Assembly: GCF_000733295.1 (NCBI RefSeq)
Contig: NZ_JPMI01000276.1
Span: forward strand, 1 to 64,000
From: Archangium violaceum Cb vi76
GTDB taxonomy: Bacteria > Myxococcota > Myxococcia > Myxococcales > Myxococcaceae
DNA length: 64,000 bases
Reading direction: 5' to 3'
Shown here piece after piece: positions 1-8,531 of the stretch. The notes below the pieces were generated by a model that saw nothing but the letters and a program-made list of their open reading frames with translations, was not told the DNA's origin and did not search any database. The stretch's first letter is position 1; every line of letters starts with the position of its first letter. Both the position numbers and the translations under genes were made by a program.

Positions 1-126
1 ATGGTGCGTTGGACGTGTGGCACGGGCCGCGACTCGGGGGGGCGCTGTACGAATCCCGCGATGGAGCGGCAGACTGGCTTCCAGGTTGCTATCTGGCGGC
101 AAGCGCCCGCCACAAGGAGCAGAGAC

Positions 127-1113
127 ATGAAGCCAACCGCGAATCCGTTCCACCCCGACCTGCAACGCGCCGCGCGCTTCCTCCCGAACGTCACGGCCAA
201 CCGGCCGCTGCTCGCCATGGTGCGGTTCCTCGGCCGCTTCCGCCCGGCGCCCCGCGTCCCCCAGGACGAGGCCGTGGCCGTGGAAGACGTGAGGGTGCCC
301 GGGCCCGCGGGGGCGCCGCCGGTGCGCGTGCGGACCTATCGGCCTCGGAAGGCCCAGGGACCGACACCGGCGCTCCTGTGGATTCACGGTGGCGGATACA
401 TCATCGGCCAGCCGGAGCAGGACGATGCGCTTTGCCTCGACTTCGCGCGCGAGCTGGGGATCGTCGTCGTCTCCGTGGACTACCGGCTGGCACCGGAGAA
501 TCCCTTCCCGGCACCGCTGGAGGACTGCTACGCGGCGCTGCGGTGGCTCTTCGCCCAGGCGGGGACGCTCGGCGTCCTCCCCGAGCGCATCGCCATCGGC
601 GGGGCGAGCGCTGGTGGTGGGCTCACGGCGGCGTTGGCCCAGCTGGCGCACGATCGCAAGGAGGTCCGGCCCGCTTTCCAGCTGCTCGTCTACCCGATGC
701 TGGATGACCGCACGACGACGCGCACGGACATCGACGGCACGAGCCTCCGCCTCTGGAGCCAGGGCAGCAACGTGTTCGGCTGGAGGTCCTACCTGGGACG
801 CGAGCCGGGGGGCGCGGAGGTTCCGGCGCATGCCGTGCCCGCGCGGCGCGAGGACCTCTCGGGCCTGCCTCCGGCGTGGATGGGCGTGGGCACCTGTGAT
901 CTCTTCCACGACGAAGACATCGCGTACGCCAGGCGCCTGGAGGCCGCTGGCGTGCCGTGCGACGTCACCGTGGTGCCCGGCGCCTTCCACGGCTTCGACG
1001 TCGTCACCCGCGACGCCGGGGTGGCGCGCGAGTTCCGGGGGGTCTACACGGCCGCGCTCCGCCGGGCCCTGTTCCCGGCACCTGGCGACGCGGGGCACGC
1101 GAAGGCGGGCTGA
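127..1113 (+). CDS. Alpha/beta-hydrolase, HSL-family esterase/lipase
   Basis: A 328-residue carboxylesterase of the hormone-sensitive-lipase family, predicted to hydrolyse short acyl esters in the cytoplasm. Visible: the HGGG oxyanion-hole motif at residues 87-90, the nucleophile motif GASAG with Ser161, and a C-terminal acid/base pair in TCDLFHD (Asp258) and AFHGFD (His288). Length is normal for the family. The reading frame is open to the window edge, but the start is placed at ATG 127 because an AAGGAG ribosome site lies about 8 bases upstream and the protein then begins like other family members. No signal peptide. It ends facing the GH16 gene with a shared hairpin between them. The substrate is unknown. 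Confidence 0.88.
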   Translation: MKPTANPFHPDLQRAARFLPNVTANRPLLAMVRFLGRFRPAPRVPQDEAVAVEDVRVPGPAGAPPVRVRTYRPRKAQGPTPALLWIHGGGYIIGQPEQDDALCLDFARELGIVVVSVDYRLAPENPFPAPLEDCYAALRWLFAQAGTLGVLPERIAIGGASAGGGLTAALAQLAHDRKEVRPAFQLLVYPMLDDRTTTRTDIDGTSLRLWSQGSNVFGWRSYLGREPGGAEVPAHAVPARREDLSGLPPAWMGVGTCDLFHDEDIAYARRLEAAGVPCDVTVVPGAFHGFDVVTRDAGVAREFRGVYTAALRRALFPAPGDAGHAKAG

Positions 1114-1117
1114 GAGG

Positions 1118-1151
1118 GGGGGAGCCGCTCCAGGAATCGAGCGGTTCCCCC
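1118..1151. terminator. Bidirectional hairpin terminator between convergent genes
   Basis: Arms at 1118-1129 and 1140-1151 pair over 12 bases with one G-T wobble, around a 10-base loop. The hairpin fills most of the gap between the esterase stop and the GH16 stop. There is no long T run, so the terminator role is inferred from position and stem strength. Confidence 0.6.
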
Positions 1152-1159
1152 GGACGCCG

Positions 1160-2428
1160 TCACCGCCACTGGTAGACGCGCACCCAGTCCACTTCCATCT
1201 GCTGCGGCGTCCTGCCGATGAGATCGGCCGTGGACTGCGGCACGCCGTAGTGGGGCGTCGTCGCGCCGTTGTAGCCATGCGGCATCACGCCGCCGACGGC
1301 CAGGTTCAGGATGATGAAGAAGGGCCTGTCGTACACCCAGGGCCCGTACCGCTCGACCTCCGCGCGCGTCACCGTCTTCATCAAGGCGCCGTCGATGTAC
1401 CACTTGATGTCCGAGCTGGAGAACTCGGTGCGGTACACGTGCCACTCGCTGACGGGGGAGCTCGGGTAGAACTGCTGGAAGATGGGCGTGTTGCCCGAGT
1501 AGCCCGGGCCGTGCAGCGCGCCGGACGTCCAGTTCGAGTAGCCGACGTTCTCCAGGATGTCGAGCTCGCCGCAGGCGGGCCAACCGGCCTGGTTGATGTT
1601 GTTGCCGAGCATCCAGAACGCGGGCCACAGCCCCGGGCCCACGGGCATCTTGATGCGCGCCTCGACGCGGCCATGGCCGAACTCCCGCAGGCCCGCGCTC
1701 TCCAGCCGCCCCGAGGTGAACGGGTAGCCGTTGTTCCACTCCCGCCGCGCGATGAGCTTCAGCGTGCCGTTGCTCACCTGGATGTTGTTGGGCGAGTTCG
1801 TGTACTGCTGCTGCTCGCTGTTCACGTGCACGCCGGTGTTGGCGAACCAGTTGGACGGGTTGACGCTGGTGCCGTCGAACTCGTCACTCCAGATCTGCAC
1901 CCAGCCGCCCCCACCACCGCCGAGGGCACCCCAGGTGAACGACTCCCAGCACCCGCCCACGGACGCGCGGGTGGCGTACAGCGGCGCGGCCGCTCCCTGG
2001 TTCAGGTCCGTGGTCACGAACAGGCCGTTGCTCCGGGCCTTCAAGGCGATGGAGCCGTTGCCGAGCTCCACCCACTCGAACTTCTCCCAGTCCTGGAACG
2101 TGGTCCGGTTGGCGACGAGCTGCCCGCCCAGGTTGGTGTCCGCGGACACGAACAGGCCGGATTCACTGGCGCGCAGGGCGATGAGGCCGCCGCCCGCGTC
2201 GATGACCTGGTACTGCTCCCAGCCCTGCACCGTCGTGCGGTTCGCCACCAGGGGCGCGGTGGCTCCCAGGTTCTGGTCCGCCGACACGTACTGCTGCGTC
2301 GCGCACGCCTTCAGCCAGATGGTCTGCCCGACCGGCGCGGCGTCCGCGTCCATACCCGCCAGCAGGCTTCCAACGGCGAGCGCCATCATCCAACCGCTCG
2401 TCGCCGCACTTCCCAGTTTCCAGGCCAT
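1160..2428 (-). CDS. Secreted glycoside hydrolase family 16 with N-terminal beta-trefoil domain
   Basis: A 422-residue secreted beta-glucanase, likely a laminarinase-type enzyme cutting beta-1,3 or beta-1,3/1,4 glucans. Residues 1-31 are a signal peptide ending ADAA. Residues ~35-165 contain three similar ~45-residue repeats (YVSADQNLG, FVSADTNLG, FVTTDLNQG), a fascin-like or CBM13-like beta-trefoil probably used for carbohydrate binding. A Gly-rich linker near 170-175 leads to the GH16 domain, which holds the catalytic signature ELDILE (288-293; Glu288 nucleophile, Asp290, Glu293 acid/base). The start at 2428 is chosen over an upstream in-frame ATG because GGGAGGA precedes it and it gives a clean signal peptide. 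Fits the predatory, polymer-degrading habit of myxobacteria. Confidence 0.92.
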   Translation of the reverse strand: MAWKLGSAATSGWMMALAVGSLLAGMDADAAPVGQTIWLKACATQQYVSADQNLGATAPLVANRTTVQGWEQYQVIDAGGGLIALRASESGLFVSADTNLGGQLVANRTTFQDWEKFEWVELGNGSIALKARSNGLFVTTDLNQGAAAPLYATRASVGGCWESFTWGALGGGGGGWVQIWSDEFDGTSVNPSNWFANTGVHVNSEQQQYTNSPNNIQVSNGTLKLIARREWNNGYPFTSGRLESAGLREFGHGRVEARIKMPVGPGLWPAFWMLGNNINQAGWPACGELDILENVGYSNWTSGALHGPGYSGNTPIFQQFYPSSPVSEWHVYRTEFSSSDIKWYIDGALMKTVTRAEVERYGPWVYDRPFFIILNLAVGGVMPHGYNGATTPHYGVPQSTADLIGRTPQQMEVDWVRVYQWR

Positions 2429-2684
2429 GTGTTCCTCCCGTGCGCCCGCGGCGCAGGACAGATGCTGGCCGGGCGCGTGAGCATGGAACTCCGTTAACAC
2501 AGGGAAAGCCTGGATTGGGAAGACTTTGTTCTTTTTCTGGAGGAAGTCCTCGGGGGCGGTGGCGCGGCCGTTCGTAGGTGGACATCACCCTCGGGGCGGC
2601 GCGGACCTCGGATTCCTTCGCCAACTGCTCGAAGGTCCCGAAGTGTCTCGGGTGGCAATCCTTTCAGGGAAGTGACTGAACATT

Positions 2685-2818
2685 CCCTCTCCCCTCGGGA
2701 GAGGGTCGGGGTGAGGGTATCTGTCCCTGTTCTCCAACCCATGGACCCCAATGTGGACAGGGGTTCAACCCGGGATGCGTGGCACCCTCACCCCGTCCCT
2801 CTCCCGGAGGGCGAGGGG
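2685..2818. repeat. Inverted pair of REP-like palindromic elements in a 404-bp gap
   Basis: Two ~35-base copies lie at 2685-2719 and 2784-2818 in opposite orientation. Each contains a CCCTC...GAGGG stem next to a GGGGTGAGGGT tail, and the two tails face each other. This looks like a dispersed intergenic REP-type element. The rest of the 2429-2832 gap shows no plausible gene; it must hold the promoter of the leftward GH16 gene, which I cannot pinpoint. Confidence 0.65.
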
Positions 2819-2832
2819 AAATGGCCACGTGA

Positions 2833-3348
2833 TTAGAGGGGGCGAGCCAGCACGAGATCGCGTTGGGCATCGTCGCCGATGACGAACGTCGTCTCGCCCA
2901 CCTCGGTGAAGCCCCAGCGCGCGTAGAAGTCCCGGGCGCGGAAGTTCCGCTCCCAGACCCCCAGCCAGATCACGTCATGACCCCGGGCCCGGGCCTCGTC
3001 CAGGCAGCGCCCCATGAGCGCCGCACCCACTCCGGTGCCATGGAAGGGCTTGTCCACGTACAGCCGCTCGATGCGCAGCGGCCGGCGCCCCGGCACACCC
3101 GGCTCGGGTGGCATGTCATGGAGCAGCGCGAAGCCCGCGGGAACACCGGCGGCCTCCGCCAGCAGGAAGGAGCGCTGGGGATCCCGCAGCTCCCGCTCCT
3201 GGAGGGCGGGTGAATAATGCGAGGCCAGGTGGGCCGCCAGATCCTCGGGCCGGTTGTCGGCGGCGAAGGCGTCCCGGAACGTGCGAGCGCCCAGCTCGGC
3301 GAGCAGGGCGGCATCGGCGGGCGTGGCGAACCGGAGGGTGAGGCTCAT
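2833..3348 (-). CDS. GNAT-family N-acetyltransferase
   Basis: A ~171-residue single-domain GNAT, transferring an acyl group from acyl-CoA to an unknown amine. The C-terminal half carries the family core: a beta-strand with RIERLYV, then the acetyl-CoA pyrophosphate loop HGTGVGAAL, then an NFRARDFYARWGF motif near the end. The start is uncertain: ATG 3348 gives a typical GNAT N-terminus, ATG 3363 is the alternative, and neither has a strong ribosome site. It is the last gene of a leftward run whose preceding stop is 53 bp away, so it may be co-transcribed with the secreted proteins upstream. Confidence 0.85.
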   Translation of the reverse strand: MSLTLRFATPADAALLAELGARTFRDAFAADNRPEDLAAHLASHYSPALQERELRDPQRSFLLAEAAGVPAGFALLHDMPPEPGVPGRRPLRIERLYVDKPFHGTGVGAALMGRCLDEARARGHDVIWLGVWERNFRARDFYARWGFTEVGETTFVIGDDAQRDLVLARPL

Positions 3349-3401
3349 GGGCGCGGCGACCATACCGCCGCGCCCAGGGTTCCGCACGGCCCGGAGCGGG
3401 C

Positions 3402-3956
3402 CTACTTCGTCTCGGGCGCGGGGCGCGGCCGGGCGTCACCGGCCGGCGGTGGCGGCACGGCGGGCGACTCCGGAGCGGGCTTCACCGCGAAGGGGCTCTG
3501 GGGCCGATCCTTCGCATACGGGTCGGCCCGGGAGATGAGCCGGGTGGCGGACGCCTCCACCCACGCGGAGAGCCCCCCTGTCTCCACCACCGAGGCACTC
3601 CGGCCGATGACCTTCCGGGACTCGAGCTCGATGAGGCGCAGATCCACGGCGAGCCGCCCGGCGGACACCGGGCGCAGGCTCAGGAGGAGCAGGCGCGTGG
3701 CGCCCGAGAGCCCGGGAGCCGCCAGGAGGCAGCGCGGATCATTCTGACACCCCTCGCCCCGGGACTTGAGGTAGCCGCCCAGGTCCACATAGGGGGCCTC
3801 GAGACGAGAGCCAAGCGTCCGCCCCGCCTCGAGGGCGGTCTTCTCCAGGCCGGGGTCCGCGGTGGATACCACCATCAGGGACGAGGCCGGAGCGGACGAA
3901 GCCGGTGGAGCCGGGTCCGCCGACAGCAGGAGCAACGTGAGCGCGGTGAGCATCAT
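3402..3956 (-). CDS. Small secreted protein of unknown function
   Basis: 184 residues. The N-terminus is a short hydrophobic signal segment (about residues 1-13), followed by a Pro/Ala-rich linker, a compact domain of ~110 residues and a Pro-rich C-terminal tail. The domain has two Cys in a CQNDPRC pattern, likely a disulfide, and a strand-rich segment with LLLLSLRPVSAGRLAVDL, loosely like TolB-N or lipoprotein-type periplasmic folds; I cannot name the family. It starts 14 bp after the preceding stop with a GGGGAGGG ribosome site, so it belongs to the same operon as the two beta-barrel-like proteins. Confidence 0.72.
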   Translation of the reverse strand: MMLTALTLLLLSADPAPPASSAPASSLMVVSTADPGLEKTALEAGRTLGSRLEAPYVDLGGYLKSRGEGCQNDPRCLLAAPGLSGATRLLLLSLRPVSAGRLAVDLRLIELESRKVIGRSASVVETGGLSAWVEASATRLISRADPYAKDRPQSPFAVKPAPESPAVPPPPAGDARPRPAPETK

Positions 3957-3970
3957 GGGCGCACCCTCCC

Positions 3971-5068
3971 CTACCAGCCGTAGCTCGCGGCGAGTCCCAG
4001 CGTCGGCCCGCCACCCCGCGAGGCACGGGCCTGATAACCGGCCTCGGCGCCGAGCGAGAAGGCGTCGGAGAACTTGTAGTCCACGCGGTAGAGCAGCCGC
4101 ACACCGGTGGGACCCGAGGGAACGTTCGTCACCTGCACGGCGGCGCTCATGGGGAAACGATACACCGTGTCCCAGGCGAGCCGGATCGTCGCGGCGCCGC
4201 CAAGGCCTCCGGTGTACTCACCCTCGATCTCCGCGCGAGCCCCATTGGGCCGGCCGATGCGCACCTTGCCGCCAATGCCCGCCGAGAAGCCGATCGCGTT
4301 GCCACCGAGCGTCAGGCGCACACCGAGGCCGAAGAACGGGCTGAAGCCCACGTCCACCTCGGAGAAACCATAGTCGAGGCCCGGACGCAGCCCCGGCAGG
4401 CTCTCCCCCTCCTGGGCGATCAGGCCGAAGGGCGGCGTATTCGCGCGCAGGTGGCCCACGCCGATGCGGATGGAGTCGATGCGCAGGCCGCCCACCTGGG
4501 TGAACAGACGGTAGAGGTAGTCCGCCTCCAGCCGGTAGTAGCGGTCCGCGTAGCGTGTACCGTTGATCGTCTGGGAGCCATAGTCCACGTACTCGGCGAA
4601 GGCGCTCACGCGCGAGCGGCGCTGGCCGTACACCTCGAGCAACGCCTCGCGCTCCAGCGTGTGCTGGGGCACCTCGATGAGCACCGGGTACGGAGCGGCG
4701 GCGCTGGCGAAGCGCACGGTCTCCACGCCATCGGTATCCCGGGCGGTGACGTAGTACTCCACGGGCACGCGCTGCTCGGGGGACAGGGCAATGACGGCCG
4801 CGTAGGTGCCGTCGGCGCTGAGCTCGAAGGCCGTCTCGCGGAAGGCCGGCTCGCCCACGGAGCGGTGGTGGGCGACGAGCGCCCCCAGGCGCCAGGCCGG
4901 AGCCACCTCGGCGCGGAGCACGAGGTTGTTGCCGACCAGGACCTGGGCGGCCGGGACGTGCCGTACCTCGAGGGGCTCGGCGGGTGCGGCCGGAGCGGCG
5001 TTGGCCGGCGGCGTCTGGGGAGGAGCGAGCAACAACAGGAGGCAGGTAACGGTGGAAAGGGTCATCAT
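3971..5068 (-). CDS. Outer-membrane beta-barrel-like protein, paralogue of the preceding gene
   Basis: 365 residues: a signal peptide (1-~24), a ~110-residue immunoglobulin-like N-terminal domain (VEYYVTARDTDG motif), and a ~230-residue region of alternating strands ending in an aromatic-terminated strand (ASYGW), as in outer-membrane barrels. The C-terminal half is clearly related to the larger protein encoded just upstream: both share a DYLYR/DFLYR segment, a YGFSE segment and a PMSA-VTN-P segment in the same order. It lies 23 bp after that gene. Function unknown; surface or envelope location is inferred from signal peptide and strand pattern. Confidence 0.72.
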   Translation of the reverse strand: MMTLSTVTCLLLLLAPPQTPPANAAPAAPAEPLEVRHVPAAQVLVGNNLVLRAEVAPAWRLGALVAHHRSVGEPAFRETAFELSADGTYAAVIALSPEQRVPVEYYVTARDTDGVETVRFASAAAPYPVLIEVPQHTLEREALLEVYGQRRSRVSAFAEYVDYGSQTINGTRYADRYYRLEADYLYRLFTQVGGLRIDSIRIGVGHLRANTPPFGLIAQEGESLPGLRPGLDYGFSEVDVGFSPFFGLGVRLTLGGNAIGFSAGIGGKVRIGRPNGARAEIEGEYTGGLGGAATIRLAWDTVYRFPMSAAVQVTNVPSGPTGVRLLYRVDYKFSDAFSLGAEAGYQARASRGGGPTLGLAASYGW

Positions 5069-5091
5069 CGGAGGTGTTCTCCCGGAGTCCG

Positions 5092-6648
5092 CTACCAGTG
5101 GAAGGTGGTCCCCAGCCCGAAGCCGAGGCCGGAGTGGTTGATGTCACGCAGCTGGTAGCTCACGCGGCCGGAGACATCGAGCCAGGGGGTGATGGAGCGG
5201 CCCACCGTGTAGATGAGGCGCACGCCCAGGTCCTCACCGATGGGCTCGTTGGTGACGACGACCTCGGCGCTCATGGGCCAGTTCTTCACGGCGTCCCACG
5301 ACAGCGCGAGGCTGCCGCGCTGGCCGATGTCCGCGATGCTGGCGCCGCGGATCAGCAGGGAGGTGCCCGTCTCGCTGCCGATGCGCAGGCCGAGATCGAA
5401 ACCGCCCCTGAGCCCGTCCGAGGTGACACCCGCGGTGCCCTTCAGCAGCAGCGCGAGGGACGGGTGCAGACGCAGCTCCAGCTCACTGAAGCCGTAGGTG
5501 TAGCCCACCTCCTGGCCGGGGATGGTCGGGTCATCGAGCTGATCGCGCGGCTTGCCGGTGCCCCGGTAGTTGCCGAAGCCCACACGCACCGCGTGCACCG
5601 TCGTGTAGACGCGGTAGAGGAAGTCCGCCTCGAAGAGGTTGTAGACGTCGTTGCCCTTGAAGCGGTTGAAGTCGACGTACTCGTCGCTGACGCGCACGCG
5701 GCTGCGGTTGCGGTGCTCGATGCGCTCGTCCCGGGGCGGCCGGCGGATGGTGATGTGCTGGGGCCGGGAAGGGAGGCCCGCCGCGGCGAGCGTGGCGCCC
5801 GCGGGCTCCACCGCCTCGACGTAGTACTCGATACCCGCCTCCACCGCCGCCTCCTTGGGCAGCGTGGCGCGGAAGTGACCATGGGGCTCGGCGCGCATGT
5901 GCACGGTGCGGTAGGTGGGCGAGCCGCGCTCACGCCAGTGCACCATCACCGCGCGCGGCGTGGCACCCGCCAGGCTGGAGAGGGACACGGTGATGAGCTC
6001 GTCGGTGAGCGCGCTGGTGGGGGCACTCACCTTGAGGACGGGCGCCACCGGCGAGGCGGGCACCTTCGTCGTCGAGGAGGCCACGGGCGCCTCGCGCAGC
6101 AGGGAGATCTCCGTGCGGATGGGGCCGGCCAGGTCCGACTGGGGCCAGTTGGCGAGGAAGCCCTCCCACACCTTCGCGCGCTCGGCGGGCGGGAGCTTCA
6201 AGGCAGTGTTCCACGCGGTGCGCAGCGCGGTGCGCTCGGCGTCGGACGGGCCGGCGGAGGCGGTCGCGGAAGGCTGCGCCGGAGTGGCCGCACCTGGCGA
6301 GGTGGGCCGCTCACGCGGTGCCAGGGGATTCACCTGCTCCACCTCGTCACCCACCTCCATGCGGGCCAGGAGCTCGTCCGGGGCGGAGATGCGCGAGAGC
6401 GTCTCGCCGGCCTCCAGCACGGTGACCTCGCCGAGCAGGAACCGGTCGCGCAGCACCTTGCCCGTGGCCGGGTGGCGCGCCTCGATGACGCGGTAGACGC
6501 GCAGCCGTTCCCCGGGCTGCGCCGTATCCGCGCGCCCGAGATCGACGAAGGCATCCGCGCCCTCGATGCGCAGCACGTACGCCGCGCGTGGGGCCGCGAG
6601 GGCGGGAGCGGACAACAACAGCAACAGGAGGAGGGGGAGCTTCATCAT
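5092..6648 (-). CDS. Large outer-membrane beta-barrel-like protein, first gene of the operon
   Basis: 518 residues. Signal peptide (1-~19, ending ALAAP), then a ~90-residue region resembling a LysM/SH3-like regulatory fold, a linker rich in Pro, Ala and Ser, an immunoglobulin-like domain (YYVEAVEPAGAT) and a C-terminal strand-rich domain ending FHW, typical of a barrel's last strand. The C-terminal ~330 residues are paralogous to the next gene. The start is at ATG 6648 after a GAGAGG ribosome site; an upstream in-frame ATG would add 26 residues before the signal peptide and is rejected. The operon order is this gene, its paralogue, a small secreted protein, and possibly the GNAT. Role unknown. 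Confidence 0.75.
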   Translation of the reverse strand: MMKLPLLLLLLLSAPALAAPRAAYVLRIEGADAFVDLGRADTAQPGERLRVYRVIEARHPATGKVLRDRFLLGEVTVLEAGETLSRISAPDELLARMEVGDEVEQVNPLAPRERPTSPGAATPAQPSATASAGPSDAERTALRTAWNTALKLPPAERAKVWEGFLANWPQSDLAGPIRTEISLLREAPVASSTTKVPASPVAPVLKVSAPTSALTDELITVSLSSLAGATPRAVMVHWRERGSPTYRTVHMRAEPHGHFRATLPKEAAVEAGIEYYVEAVEPAGATLAAAGLPSRPQHITIRRPPRDERIEHRNRSRVRVSDEYVDFNRFKGNDVYNLFEADFLYRVYTTVHAVRVGFGNYRGTGKPRDQLDDPTIPGQEVGYTYGFSELELRLHPSLALLLKGTAGVTSDGLRGGFDLGLRIGSETGTSLLIRGASIADIGQRGSLALSWDAVKNWPMSAEVVVTNEPIGEDLGVRLIYTVGRSITPWLDVSGRVSYQLRDINHSGLGFGLGTTFHW

Positions 6649-6814
6649 CACCTCTCGGAGGCCCCGCGAGGCGAGGCCGGATGCCCCAGGCGAGGGGCGT
6701 GCGTGGCTCTGCGGACTTCGTGCCAACTCGTGAACAAGAGGATTCCCCTTTGGACGACGGCGCCAGGAACCGGGATCCGGCGCAAGGATTTCGCGGCCGA
6801 TGTGCAGAGCGATT

Positions 6815-6824
6815 CACAGCTGTG
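6815..6824. promoter_or_regulatory. Perfect 10-bp palindrome in a divergent promoter region
   Basis: CACAGCTGTG lies in the 251-bp gap between the leftward outer-membrane operon and the rightward ABC importer. A TGTGCAG heptamer occurs twice around it. This could be an operator for either transcription unit. I checked the gap for a TPP riboswitch because the importer resembles thiamine-precursor systems, and found no CUGAGA core. Confidence 0.3.
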
Positions 6825-6899
6825 CAGGGCGGCTTCTTCGCGCCCTCCAATGAGAGTCTGGCCGGGAGCGCACAGGGCGGCTAGAACCCGGTTCGCCCC

Positions 6900-7718
6900 A
6901 TGGTTTCCCCCCCTCCCGTCTCCGCCTCTCCATCCACGCTCGACCCTGGCAGGGGGGGCGTCCGCGTGCGGATCTCCGGCATCCGGCGCACCTTCTCCGG
7001 GGGAGTCTCCGTACTCGACGGGCTGGACCTGGACGTCGCCGCGGGCTCCTTCGTGGCCCTGGTGGGCCCGTCCGGCTGCGGCAAGTCCACCCTGCTGCGC
7101 ATGGTGGCCGGGCTGGACAGGCCCGACGCCGGCACCCTCACCTTCTCCCCTCCCCTGGAGCACACTCCGGGTGCGCGCCCCCCCATCGCCTTCGTCTTCC
7201 AGGACGCGCACCTGCTGCCCTGGCGCTCGGTGCTCGACAACGTGGCCCTGCCCCTGGAGCTGGCCGGGGTGCCGGCCCCGGAGCGCCATGCCTCGGCCCA
7301 CGCGCTGCTCCAGGAGGTGGGGCTCGGCGACGCCACCTCGCGCTACCCGGCCCAGCTCTCCGGCGGCATGCGCATGCGCGTCTCCCTGGCCCGGGCGCTC
7401 GTCACCCGTCCCCGGCTGCTGCTGCTGGACGAGCCCTTCGCCGCCCTCGACGAGCTCACCCGCAACCGGCTGGATGATCAGCTCCTCGCGCTGTGGAAGG
7501 AGCTGGGAATGACCGTCCTCTTCGTCACCCACTCGCTGTCCGAGGCCGCCTACCTGGCCGAGCGCGTCGTGGTGCTGTCACGCAGGCCCGCGCGGGTGAT
7601 GCTGGATCGGCGGCTGGCCCTCCCCCCGGAGCGCCTCCCCGCCCTGCGCGCCGATCCCGGCTTCGCCCGGGAGATGGGCCTGCTGCTCCAAGCGCTGGAG
7701 CAAGGAGAAGCCGCATGA
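6900..7718 (+). CDS. ABC importer ATPase (nitrate/sulfonate/thiamine-precursor type)
   Basis: 272 residues; energises import through the permease encoded next. Walker A is GPSGCGKST (56-64), the Q-loop reads VFQDAHLLPW, the ABC signature is LSGGM, Walker B is LLLLDEPF, and an H-loop VTHS follows: a complete nucleotide-binding domain. The VFQDAHLLPW pattern and the absence of a C-terminal regulatory domain match the SsuB/TauB/ThiZ-like group. The stop overlaps the permease start (ATGA), so the two are translationally coupled. The substrate is not fixed by this subunit. Confidence 0.93.
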   Translation: MVSPPPVSASPSTLDPGRGGVRVRISGIRRTFSGGVSVLDGLDLDVAAGSFVALVGPSGCGKSTLLRMVAGLDRPDAGTLTFSPPLEHTPGARPPIAFVFQDAHLLPWRSVLDNVALPLELAGVPAPERHASAHALLQEVGLGDATSRYPAQLSGGMRMRVSLARALVTRPRLLLLDEPFAALDELTRNRLDDQLLALWKELGMTVLFVTHSLSEAAYLAERVVVLSRRPARVMLDRRLALPPERLPALRADPGFAREMGLLLQALEQGEAA

Positions 7719-8491
7719 AGGCCCTGCGCGACGCCCTGGCTCCGCTGGCCGCGCTCGTCATCCTCCTGGCCCTCTGGGAGACGGTGGCGCGCGTCTTCTC
7801 CTTCAACCCCATGGTGCTGCCCCCCCCGTCCACCATCGGCCTCGAGGCGAGCCGCTCCGCGGGCTCGTTGCTGAGCGGGGCGCTGTCCACCGGCCGCTCG
7901 GCGCTGGTGGGTTTCGGATTGAGCACCGGGGTGGGCGTGCTGGCCGCCATCATCCTGTCCTCGTCGCGGGTGCTGGAGCGAGCGCTCTACCCCTACGCCC
8001 TCTTCCTGCAGATGGTGCCCATCATCGCCATCGCCCCGGTGCTGGTGGTGTGGTTCGGCCATGGCGCGCGCGCGGTGGCCGTCTCCTCCTTCATCGTCTC
8101 CGTCTTCCCCGTCATCGCCAACACGCACACCGGGATGCGCTCGGTGGACCCGGCCCTGCGAGACATGTTCCGCCTCTACGGCGCGCGCCGGGTGGCCACG
8201 CTGTGGAAGCTGGAGCTGCCCGCCTCGTTGCCCCACCTGTTCACCGGCCTGCGCGTGGCCTCGGGCCTGTCCGTCGTCGGCGCCATCGTGGGCGAGTGGG
8301 TCGCCGGCGTCGTCGAGGGCGACTCCGGGCTGGGCATCCTGGTGCTGGTGGCCAACCGGCAGGGAAACACGGCCCTGGTCTTCGCCGCCGTCCTGGCGGC
8401 CTCGGCGTTGGGACTGCTGCTGTTCGGCGCGGTGAGCCTCACCGGCGAGCGCATGCTGCGGCGCTGGCACCCATCCGCCTCGGGCTCGTGA
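7715..8491 (+). CDS. ABC importer permease
   Basis: 258 residues with about six hydrophobic membrane segments; the BPD-transp-1 coupling motif region is at SVDPALRDMFRLYGAR, followed by LPASLPHLFTGLRVA. The start is ATG 7715, overlapping the ATPase stop by four bases; the longer open frame upstream is out of context. It is the inner-membrane channel of the importer formed with the preceding ATPase and the following lipoprotein. Confidence 0.92.
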   Translation: MKALRDALAPLAALVILLALWETVARVFSFNPMVLPPPSTIGLEASRSAGSLLSGALSTGRSALVGFGLSTGVGVLAAIILSSSRVLERALYPYALFLQMVPIIAIAPVLVVWFGHGARAVAVSSFIVSVFPVIANTHTGMRSVDPALRDMFRLYGARRVATLWKLELPASLPHLFTGLRVASGLSVVGAIVGEWVAGVVEGDSGLGILVLVANRQGNTALVFAAVLAASALGLLLFGAVSLTGERMLRRWHPSASGS

Positions 8492-8531
8492 GGGCCCCCA
8501 TCCCCTTCTGCTTCGTCGGAGGAAACCACAC

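Noticed and set aside
6649-6899. TPP riboswitch before the NMT1/THI5-like importer
   Set aside because: No CUGAGA or ACCUGAUCCG-like core in the gap, so thiamine control is not supported.
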